A stretch of 5,024 nucleotides of DNA, taken from Alphaproteobacteria bacterium UBA6544. Its GTDB lineage: Bacteria > Pseudomonadota > Alphaproteobacteria > UBA8366. A program made the translations under genes and the position numbers. The first letter of the stretch is position 1; every line of letters begins with the position of its first letter. Positions 1-4,865 of the stretch are shown here, piece by piece. The notes below the pieces were generated by a model that had not been told where the DNA came from, ran no database searches, and was given only the letters and a program-made list of their open reading frames with translations. The stretch spans positions 1 to 5,024 of the forward strand of contig DJKK01000278.1 of the NCBI GenBank assembly GCA_002434595.1. Direction: 5' to 3'.

Positions 1-52
1 CGTAGGCGTCGTGGAGGGATTGGACTTTCTCGTCCTGTTCGGAACCGGTCAT
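1..52 (-). CDS. N-terminus of an unidentified protein, cut by the window edge
   Basis: Reading on the minus strand, an ATG at 52-50 opens a frame that stays open to the left edge and gives 17 residues, MTGSEQDEKVQSLHDAY. The start is supported by a GGAAAG ribosome binding site 6 bases upstream of the ATG. It lies 12 bases after the stop codon of the desulfinase-like gene on the same strand, so the two are very likely co-transcribed and may act in the same process. The visible part is hydrophilic with no signal peptide and probably begins a helix. It is too short to assign a family; SnoaL/NTF2-like or small oxygenase-subunit N-termini can look like this, but that is only a guess. Confidence 0.6.
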   Translation of the reverse strand, partial: MTGSEQDEKVQSLHDAY

Positions 53-64
53 GGGAACTTTCCG

Positions 65-1120
65 TTAGTTAGAGGGAATTGGCGCAAGGCCTTCGCGTTC
101 GTAGGCCTGTTGAAGGGGTCGATGGTCGATCCACTCATCAATCGCAAAGTCCTGGTCAATAAAACCATGATCGTGCAGGAACGCCTTCACGAACTCGACC
201 GCGTTGACCAACCCCTCGTCGAGGCGTGGTAAAAACTTATCGCGGTAATCGGGCTCCAGGTATGTCTCGATGTCATCGGCGTCGATACTGCATTCGCGCG
301 CGATCAAGCTGCGTGCTTCGGCTGGATTGTCTTGCACCCAATTGGCGGCGCGGATAGCGGTTTGGGTATATAGGACAACGGCGTCGAAATGTTCTTCAAC
401 CGCATGTCGGGAGGTTGTGATTATGCGGGGTGTCGAATTGTTGATCCGTTCCTCAATGCCGGGCGCGGATCTTACATCGTAGAGCAGGCGCAAACCGCCC
501 TGGGCCTCTCGTTGCAGCAGCCCAACCTCTGGTCCCTTTCCGAAGATTGCGTCGACTTCACCTGACAGTAGTGCCTCAAGCTGGCCGCGGTACTCGCAGC
601 GGGCGGATGCATTCAGATCGTCTCGTCCGACATTACGCCTTTCACTCGGATCCCAACCTTCGACGATATCGATGAACTGGACGGCGTCGGGCGTGACATT
701 GTGCACGGCAAGTGCCGAGATCAGACCCTTCAAAGCGGCGAAACGCCAAAAATTGAACACGAGGCGCGGCCAGAGCGGCAGGGCGAGACGGCGGCCGACC
801 AGGTCGGCGATGGTCTCGGCGGGGTCGTCTGTTCGCACAAAGACGCCCTGGAATTCCTCCATGAATGTGATGCCGAGAACCACCGAGTCGACGCCGTTTG
901 CACGGGCCCACACCGGGGGTGCGACACCACCTTCGCGAATGAACATGTCGATCGAGTGCGTGTAGTGGACGTCTTGATGCTTAGGGCCAAGTTCCATGAT
1001 GTTGGGGACCACGTAGTCGGATCCTTTGAATGCATCAGTGAACATGCCGGTCTGAAAGGCCACCCCCGACGCCGTTGGGACGGGACAGCGAGTGTAATAG
1101 ATCGGCGTGCGCGACGTCAT
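65..1120 (-). CDS. DszB-like desulfinase (substrate-binding-protein fold), probable sulfinate or related C-S cleaving enzyme
   Basis: The protein is 351 aa from the chosen ATG (1120-1118) and resembles DszB (365 aa), which hydrolyses 2'-hydroxybiphenyl-2-sulfinate to 2-hydroxybiphenyl and sulfite. The four active-site positions known for DszB (Cys27, His60, Arg70, Gly73) have clear counterparts: Cys12 in CPVP, His52 in VHYT, and Arg62 and Gly65 in REGG, with the His-Arg-Gly spacing identical. LGIT, a GVFVRTDDP segment, ADLVGRR and a C-terminal FLPRLDEG also match my recollection of DszB. The fold is that of periplasmic NMT1/SsuA-type binding proteins, but no signal peptide is visible, which favours a cytoplasmic enzyme. 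Start choice: GAGGA lies 11 bases upstream of 1120. An ATG at 1132 has its GAGG directly abutting, and a TTG at 1150 (361 aa) is possible. A co-directional gene starts 12 bases after the stop. The middle of the protein differs from DszB, so the substrate is unknown. A non-catalytic binding protein or a dihydroxyphthalate-decarboxylase-like enzyme is the alternative. Confidence 0.75.
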   Translation of the reverse strand: MTSRTPIYYTRCPVPTASGVAFQTGMFTDAFKGSDYVVPNIMELGPKHQDVHYTHSIDMFIREGGVAPPVWARANGVDSVVLGITFMEEFQGVFVRTDDPAETIADLVGRRLALPLWPRLVFNFWRFAALKGLISALAVHNVTPDAVQFIDIVEGWDPSERRNVGRDDLNASARCEYRGQLEALLSGEVDAIFGKGPEVGLLQREAQGGLRLLYDVRSAPGIEERINNSTPRIITTSRHAVEEHFDAVVLYTQTAIRAANWVQDNPAEARSLIARECSIDADDIETYLEPDYRDKFLPRLDEGLVNAVEFVKAFLHDHGFIDQDFAIDEWIDHRPLQQAYEREGLAPIPSN

Positions 1121-1389
1121 GGCGGCGTTCATCCTCGACAATGAAGGCAAACGAAACGAGTCTTCTCTGCAACGACGTCCGAGCGTGAATTGTTCTTCTC
1201 TCAGACATCCGACGCCGTCAGATGGTCATTTAGTCTTGTGAATTTTCAGCGTGCACTGATGATCAAATCTACATTAGGGAGGGTAAAACGACGTGATTCT
1301 TTGAAATTCCCCGATACGCATAAGTCTAGCCGAACGCTTCCGCAGAATCCAGTTTTGGACGGAATCGGTGAAAGTTCGAGGTGCCTAAT

Positions 1390-1470
1390 TCAGGCTTGCG
1401 CCAGCTCTTCAAGTAGTGCGTCTGCCCGGAACATTTCCGCTTCGCCGTTGCGGCGGCCGACAATCTGCAT
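1390..1470 (-). pseudogene. Relic of an amidase-signature enzyme, C-terminal tail only
   Basis: On the minus strand, 26 codons from an ATG at 1470 to a TGA at 1392-1390 begin MQIVGRRNGEAEMFRADALL and end in EELAQA. This matches the typical C-terminus of amidase-signature enzymes (GatA and relatives), which reads roughly (P-V/A)-G-(L/M)-QIVG-R/P-R followed by a helix rich in Leu, Ala and Glu to the stop. Two codons further upstream the frame has a stop, and I see no amidase sequence in the other frames there. The rest of the enzyme, normally 450-500 aa with the Ser-cisSer-Lys triad, is therefore missing. It reads as the end of a deleted gene. A chance match over 26 residues is the alternative. 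Confidence 0.45.
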
Positions 1471-1620
1471 GCAGATCTACTACGCTGTGCGCGCAGGAGC
1501 CGACATGTCCGCTACCCTTTGGTGAGCGAACTCGATGAGCGTTGCCACGCCTTACCAGAATTCGATAAAGCAATGCCGTAGAACCAGATTGATTTTTCTG
1601 AGAGTTTATTAAATAATAGA

Positions 1621-1668
1621 ATTATAAATATTTATAATATTTTATAAATATTTATAATATTTTATAAT
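1621..1668. repeat. 20-bp tandem repeat, about 2.4 copies, each palindromic
   Basis: The unit TTTATAAATATTTATAATAT occurs at 1641-1660. It is preceded at 1621-1640 by a copy differing only in the first base, and followed by a partial third copy (TTTATAAT) at 1661-1668. Each full unit contains a palindrome: ATTATAAATATTTATAAT at 1621-1638 is a perfect 18-bp palindrome and the second copy keeps 16 bp of it. Two turns of DNA per unit would place any bound protein on the same face of the helix. Confidence 0.85.
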
Positions 1669-1680
1669 TTTTAATTATAG

Positions 1681-1736
1681 TTAAATAAATATGAATATTT
1701 AATTCACTTTAATTTAAATAAATATCAATATTAATT
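1681..1736. repeat. Diverged direct repeat within the AT island
   Basis: Positions 1681-1704 and 1714-1736 carry the same sequence apart from one G/C difference in the middle and one missing T: TTAAATAAATAT, then G or C, then AATATT(T)AATT. The two copies are separated by 9 bases. Low base complexity makes chance similarity easier, but a 23-24 base match with two differences exceeds what neighbouring AT sequence shows. Confidence 0.6.
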
Positions 1737-1742
1737 GATATT
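1721..1742. promoter_or_regulatory. Inverted repeat, candidate operator upstream of the crotonase gene
   Basis: AATATCAAT at 1721-1729 and ATTGATATT at 1734-1742 are perfect inverted complements separated by 4 bases (ATTA). The 22-bp dyad overlaps a TTGATA hexamer that could serve as a -35 element and lies 60 bases before the crotonase start. Size and symmetry suit a dimeric TetR- or MarR-type regulator, but no regulator gene is in the window. Confidence 0.4.
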
Positions 1743-1763
1743 GCCATTACATTAAAATTTCAT
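1735..1763 (+). promoter_or_regulatory. Candidate sigma-70-type promoter for the crotonase gene
   Basis: TTGATA at 1735-1740 matches 5 of 6 bases of the -35 consensus and is followed after a 17-base spacer by TTTCAT at 1758-1763, which matches 4 of 6 of the -10 consensus. A transcript would start near 1770 and reach the GGAG ribosome binding site at 1789-1792. The AT-rich DNA upstream could act as an UP element. In such AT-rich sequence hexamer matches are common, so this is weak. Confidence 0.3.
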
Positions 1764-1801
1764 AGTTCTTTGCTAAAGCAACATGTCTGGAGAAAACGGT
1801 C

Positions 1802-2593
1802 ATGCCCGTCTTGTACGAGAAGAAAGATAACGTCGGTTGGATCACCTTGAGCCGACCCGGAGCTCGGAACGCCTGGGGTCCGGATTACTACGATGGGCTG
1901 GCGCAGTACTTCGACGAGATGGAAGAGGACGATGAGGTGCGCTGTGTCGTCATCACGGGTGACGATTCGGCGGGAGCATTCTCGGCGGGCGCCAATCTGA
2001 AGGACCCGAACACGCATAATACCGGATCGCCGGCGAAGTTCCTGCGGGGCTTGTCGAAAAAGCGCGAGGTTTCGCCTTTCGATATGTTCAACGATTTCCC
2101 GAAACCGGTAATCGCGGCGGTGAACGGCTATGCCATCGGGATCGGTTGCATCATCACCTTCTGCTGCGATCTGATCGTGGCGTCGGAGAAGGCGGAATGG
2201 CGCCTGCCACAGATCGGGCTTGGCATTATCCCGGCCTATGGCGGCTCCGCCCGCCTTGCGCGCTGGGTCGGCAAGGGGTTGGCGACGCGGCTCGCTATGG
2301 GATTTCCCTTAACGGGCGAAGAAGCTTATCGGATCGGTCTTGCGCAATGGCTAACGCCCCATGACGAGCTGATTGCCAAGGCGGAAGAGGTCGCGGCCCA
2401 CATTGTGAAGCTTCCGCCGCTTTCGGTGCGCATGGTCAAGGAATCGATTACCCACAGTCTCGATGTGCCGAACCTGAAGGATGCCTCGCTCGCCGATCTC
2501 TATCGTTTCGGCATGCTGGAGCTCACGCAGGACACCCAGGAGGCCCATAACGCCTGGCGCGAGAAGCGGGTACCGGTGTTCAAGGGGGACTAA
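1802..2593 (+). CDS. Enoyl-CoA hydratase/isomerase (crotonase) family protein lacking both hydratase glutamates
   Basis: This 263-aa protein has the normal length and layout of a single-domain crotonase acting on a CoA thioester in the cytoplasm. The ATG at 1802 has a GGAG ribosome binding site 9 bases upstream. The CoA/oxyanion segment FSAGANLKD (residues 60-68) and the second oxyanion segment NGYAIGIGC (108-116) are present, followed by the LPQIGLGIIPAYGG loop (135-148) and a C-terminal helical part. The two glutamates that add water in hydratases (Glu144 and Glu164 of the rat mitochondrial enzyme) align with Ile117 and Gln137. The oxyanion glycine Gly141 aligns with Ile114. Ordinary enoyl-CoA hydration is therefore unlikely by the classic mechanism. 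Isomerase, hydrolase, lyase, decarboxylase or ring-opening activity, all known in this superfamily, are open. It converges on the acyl-CoA dehydrogenase gene 88 bases away. Confidence 0.9.
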   Translation: MPVLYEKKDNVGWITLSRPGARNAWGPDYYDGLAQYFDEMEEDDEVRCVVITGDDSAGAFSAGANLKDPNTHNTGSPAKFLRGLSKKREVSPFDMFNDFPKPVIAAVNGYAIGIGCIITFCCDLIVASEKAEWRLPQIGLGIIPAYGGSARLARWVGKGLATRLAMGFPLTGEEAYRIGLAQWLTPHDELIAKAEEVAAHIVKLPPLSVRMVKESITHSLDVPNLKDASLADLYRFGMLELTQDTQEAHNAWREKRVPVFKGD

Positions 2594-2600
2594 GGTCTAA

Positions 2601-2677
2601 CCCGTCATTCCCGCGCATGTGGGAATACAGGTTTTGATTTCCATTCCACTGAATCCCCGACCTCGCAGGGATGACGA
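2601..2677. repeat. REP-like palindromic intergenic element, possible bidirectional terminator
   Basis: The gap between the two convergent genes is filled by an imperfect palindrome. CGTCATTCCCGCG at 2603-2615 pairs with CGCAGGGATGACG at 2664-2676. Inside it, ATTCCCGC (2607-2614) and GTGGGAAT (2619-2626) form a hairpin with a GCAT loop and one G-T pair. On the far side, ATCCC (2653-2657) pairs with GGGAT (2668-2672). The GTCATTCCCGCG...GGGATGAC pattern is a widespread proteobacterial intergenic repeat type. Sitting between two stop codons, it may also end both transcripts, although no T-run follows the stems. Confidence 0.7.
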
Positions 2678-2681
2678 GCGC

Positions 2682-3863
2682 CTACGCGTTCGACCGCATG
2701 ATGTTGCGTGCGATGGCCCAGCGGTGTACTTCCGAAGTGCCGTCGTAGATGCGGAAGGCGCGAATGTCCTTGTAGGTTCGCATAACGACGGTCTCATTGG
2801 TGATGCCGGTGCCGCCGAGGATTTGGACCGACCGGTCAACGACCCGCCCTACGGCCTCGGAACAGAACACCTTGGCCATGCTGCTTTCATTCCCGCCGCG
2901 CTCGCCTTGGTCGAGCACCCAGGCGGTATGCCAGATGCTGAGCCGGCTCTGGTGCAGGTCCTGAAGGTTGTCGGCGAGCTGAAAGCTGACCCCTTCATGT
3001 TCCGAGATGGGTTTGCCGAAAGCGTGACGGTTGCGAGCATAATCGACGGCAATATCATGGCAGCGCCGTGCCGCTCCTAGCCATCGCATGCAGTGCGTAA
3101 GCCGTGCGGGTGCGAGGCGCACCTGTGCGTAGCGGAAGCCCTTTCCGGGCTCGCCGAGTACCGCTTCTTTGGGCACGCGTACATCTGTGTAGTCAACGAT
3201 GGAATGGCCGCCGGAGGTGTTGCTGTCCATGGTGTCCAGAACCCGCACGACCTCGCAGCCTTCGACGTTCATCTCTGCCATGAACATGGTCGCACCAATA
3301 TCCTCTCCCGATTTGTCGATAGTGCGGGCCATAATGATTTGGAAGGTGGCGCCCTTGGCGCCCGTGATCAGCCATTTACGACCATTAATGACATAGCCGT
3401 CATCGTCCTCGACCGCGGTGACCTTCAGCATCGACGGATCGGATCCCGCGCCGCCATCGGGCTCGGTCATTGAGAAGACGGAACGGATATCCGCGGCTGC
3501 AAGCGGGCGGAGATATTTCTCTCGTTGCTCGTCGCTGCCGACGACTTCGAGAAGATGCATATTGCCTTCATCGGGCGCGCTGATGTTCAGCGCGTAAGGA
3601 CCAAGTGGCGAATAGCCTGCCTCCTCGAAGACGACTGCCTTGCCAATATGTGGCAGGCCAAGGCCGCCCCATTCTTCTCCGATATGCGGTGTCAATAAAC
3701 CCGCTTCGCGCCCAAGGGCCGCCACTTCTTTTCGCAATTCGTCGGACGGCCCATGCGGTCCTTGGCGCGGGTCGTCTTCCATTGGTATGATCTTGTCCCG
3801 AATGAAGGCACGCGTGCGGTCCTGATATTCCTGAAGTTCATCGGTGAGGCTGAAGTCGATCAT
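2682..3863 (-). CDS. Acyl-CoA dehydrogenase family protein, ACAD10/11-like C-terminus
   Basis: This 393-aa flavoprotein has the full acyl-CoA dehydrogenase length: an N-terminal helical domain (1-125), a middle beta domain and a C-terminal helical domain (240-393). The flavin/substrate signature SMTEPDGGAGSD is at 131-142, with Trp164 in GRKWLITG. The FAD-contacting ARNRHAFGKPI is at 276-286 and QILGGTGIT at 347-355. Such enzymes make an alpha-beta double bond in an acyl-CoA and pass electrons to electron-transfer flavoprotein. The catalytic base of medium-chain enzymes is Glu in the YEGT motif. Here the motif is IYDGTSEVHR with Asp374, as in the ACAD10/11-like branch, which often takes unusual acyl-CoAs. 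The start at 3863 has only a weak ribosome binding site (GGA, 9 bases upstream), but the MIDFSLTDE opening is typical of the family. It is convergent with the crotonase gene and divergent from the SDR gene. Confidence 0.93.
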   Translation of the reverse strand: MIDFSLTDELQEYQDRTRAFIRDKIIPMEDDPRQGPHGPSDELRKEVAALGREAGLLTPHIGEEWGGLGLPHIGKAVVFEEAGYSPLGPYALNISAPDEGNMHLLEVVGSDEQREKYLRPLAAADIRSVFSMTEPDGGAGSDPSMLKVTAVEDDDGYVINGRKWLITGAKGATFQIIMARTIDKSGEDIGATMFMAEMNVEGCEVVRVLDTMDSNTSGGHSIVDYTDVRVPKEAVLGEPGKGFRYAQVRLAPARLTHCMRWLGAARRCHDIAVDYARNRHAFGKPISEHEGVSFQLADNLQDLHQSRLSIWHTAWVLDQGERGGNESSMAKVFCSEAVGRVVDRSVQILGGTGITNETVVMRTYKDIRAFRIYDGTSEVHRWAIARNIMRSNA

Positions 3864-3984
3864 TACAGACGTCCGGAGGTTCAGTTTCAGCGGTCCTTAG
3901 CAATTAGCATGGGGACGCAAAATGGCCAGCGACATTTCGCCGCCTAGTTCTTTTTCCGGGACGCAAGGAGCAAGGAGATTTCAG
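3864..3984. promoter_or_regulatory. Divergent intergenic region between dehydrogenase and SDR genes
   Basis: These 121 bases must carry the start signals for two diverging genes. A 9-bp direct repeat, GGGACGCAA, occurs at 3912-3920 and 3958-3966, 46 bases apart start to start, and could be a regulator site. TTAGCA also occurs twice in tandem at 3897-3909. No hexamer pair with good spacing stands out on either strand, so exact promoters cannot be placed. Confidence 0.4.
3972..3977 (+). promoter_or_regulatory. Strong ribosome binding site that sets the SDR start
   Basis: AAGGAG ends 7 bases before the ATG at 3985. The same frame extends upstream to an ATG at 3922, but that start has no comparable site and would add 21 residues before the usual SDR N-terminus. 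Confidence 0.85.
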
Positions 3985-4755
3985 ATGCTCGATCCGAAAC
4001 CACTTAAGGGCCGAACCGCGGTCGTCACCGGTTCCGGCCAGAATATCGGCGAGGCCATTGCCAAGCTGTTCTCGCAGGCGGGCGCTAATGTCGTGGTAAA
4101 TGGCGCATCTTCGCGTGAGAAGGTCGATCGGGTCGTTGCCGAAATTCGCGAGACCGGTGGTGAGGCGATCGGCGTGATGGCGGATGTCGGTGATGCGGAC
4201 GCCGTCGAGGCGATGGTGGACGAGGCGGCCGAGACGTTTGGCTCGGTCGACATCGCAGTCTCGAATGTCTCTATCCGGAAGAAGCAGCCGGTTGAAGATA
4301 TTTCCGTGAAGGATTGGCAGGATACCATCAACACCAATCTCAACAGTGCCTTCTATCTTGCACGTTGTGTCGTACCGCTGATGAAGAGGTCAGGGTGGGG
4401 TCGCATCATACACATTTCCGGTGTGGACGGATTTGCGGCGCATGTGCCGACGCGTACCCACAACATCACCTGCAAGGCGGGGGTACACGCTTTTGCCAAG
4501 GCGCTGTCTTTGGAACTCGGGCCGCATGGTATTACCGCGAATACGGTTTCGCCCGGTGCCATCGACACGACCCGCGACTGGAGCCAATACGACGACCCGG
4601 AGGTCTGGCGCAAAGCCCGCATCGAGGCCATTCCGGTCAAGCGTTTAGGCACAGTCGATGATATCGCCAATGCCTGCCTATACCTGGCGGGAGAGACCGG
4701 GGGCTTCATCACCGGCGAAGTACTGCACGTCAACGGCGGCCAATTCCGGTTTTAA
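3985..4755 (+). CDS. Short-chain dehydrogenase/reductase family protein with altered active site
   Basis: The protein is 256 aa, the normal size of a classical SDR, which would oxidise an alcohol or reduce a ketone with NAD(P)(H) in the cytoplasm. The Rossmann start TAVVTGSGQNIG (11-22) gives the cofactor loop, with Asn20 replacing the second Gly of TGxxxGxG. ADV at 66-68 is the adenine-contacting site. SNVS at 93-96 takes the place of NNAG, and the strand-4 Asn is Asn118 in NTNLN. The catalytic Ser is Ser145 in HISG, and the C-terminal PGAIDT and FITGEVLHVNGG are normal. The YxxxK motif reads N160-I-T-C-K164, so the catalytic Tyr is missing and His159 precedes the gap. Fold and cofactor binding look intact, but classical proton transfer from Tyr cannot occur. 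It may use His159, catalyse a different step, or be regulatory. It starts 121 bases from the divergent dehydrogenase gene. Confidence 0.92.
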   Translation: MLDPKPLKGRTAVVTGSGQNIGEAIAKLFSQAGANVVVNGASSREKVDRVVAEIRETGGEAIGVMADVGDADAVEAMVDEAAETFGSVDIAVSNVSIRKKQPVEDISVKDWQDTINTNLNSAFYLARCVVPLMKRSGWGRIIHISGVDGFAAHVPTRTHNITCKAGVHAFAKALSLELGPHGITANTVSPGAIDTTRDWSQYDDPEVWRKARIEAIPVKRLGTVDDIANACLYLAGETGGFITGEVLHVNGGQFRF

Positions 4756-4835
4756 TACATGGTTTCCCGGACGCGGAGCGATCCGTGATCTGGTTCGAGC
4801 ATAGGCTTAAAAGAAAAGGACTAGGCCACGGCTTT

Positions 4836-4865
4836 TTGGATGGGGAATGATTATCATTCTAAAAT
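4836..4865 (+). promoter_or_regulatory. Candidate promoter overlapping the Fur-like box
   Basis: TTGGAT at 4836-4841 (3 of 6 to the -35 consensus) and TAAAAT at 4860-4865 (5 of 6 to the -10 consensus) are 18 bases apart, with the palindrome filling the spacer. An alternative -10, TATACA, lies at 4865-4870. A repressor bound here would block RNA polymerase. The gene it would drive is outside the window or very short. Confidence 0.3.
4843..4861. promoter_or_regulatory. Fur-box-like palindrome
   Basis: GAATGAT (4845-4851) and ATCATTC (4853-4859) are a perfect inverted repeat around one T. Aligned to the classic 19-bp Fur consensus in the orientation GATAATGATTATCATTATC, 15 of 19 positions agree, including 13 in a row in the centre. 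Fur binds such sites with ferrous iron and represses iron-uptake genes. The nearest upstream gene, the SDR, ends 87 bases before it, so the target should lie to the right, beyond the window, if it is read on the plus strand. Confidence 0.6.

Larger units (their letters stand above)
1601..1770. other. Extreme AT-rich island
   Basis: The segment is almost pure A and T: between 1621 and 1740 only 6 of 120 bases are G or C, while the flanking genes are GC-rich. It contains internal tandem, direct and inverted repeats listed separately, and no reading frame of note. It sits directly upstream of the crotonase gene, so it may act as an UP element, a curved or easily melted promoter region, or a binding site for an AT-preferring nucleoid protein such as an H-NS-like or MucR/Ros-type silencer. 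Foreign origin or the scar of a mobile element is another possibility. Confidence 0.85.
1121..1801. other. Long intergenic region without an intact gene
   Basis: These 680 bases separate the divergent desulfinase-like and crotonase genes. The right-hand part (about 1600-1770) is the AT island described separately. The left-hand part (1121-1590) has ordinary composition and contains an amidase-like relic on the minus strand. An open frame at 1190-1525 on the plus strand is low in complexity and resembles no family I know. No convincing promoter hexamers for the minus-strand operon could be picked out. No tRNA, rRNA or CRISPR repeat is visible. Confidence 0.7.

Noticed and set aside
701..1144. 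Open frame of 147 codons on the plus strand
   Set aside because: It lies antisense within the desulfinase-like gene, whose minus-strand protein carries clear family motifs.
1190..1525. Open frame of 111 codons on the plus strand in the intergenic region
   Set aside because: Serine-rich, low-complexity translation with no recognisable motif and no clear ribosome binding site; it also overlaps the amidase-like relic on the other strand.
1601..1770. AT island as a replication origin
   Set aside because: No DnaA-box-like TTATNCACA and no replication gene nearby; the AT content alone is not enough.
2619..3080. Open frame of 153 codons on the plus strand
   Set aside because: Antisense to the acyl-CoA dehydrogenase C-terminus and begins inside the REP-like element; explained as a shadow of GC-rich codon use.
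3922..3984. Upstream extension of the SDR frame to an ATG at 3922
   Set aside because: The AAGGAG site sits 7 bases before the ATG at 3985, and the SDR fold normally begins there; the 21 extra residues resemble no SDR extension.
4756..4842. Possible rho-independent terminator after the SDR gene, with GCCACGGC before a T-run near 4826-4837
   Set aside because: The stem is only 3 base pairs; the other inverted matches in this stretch are equally weak.
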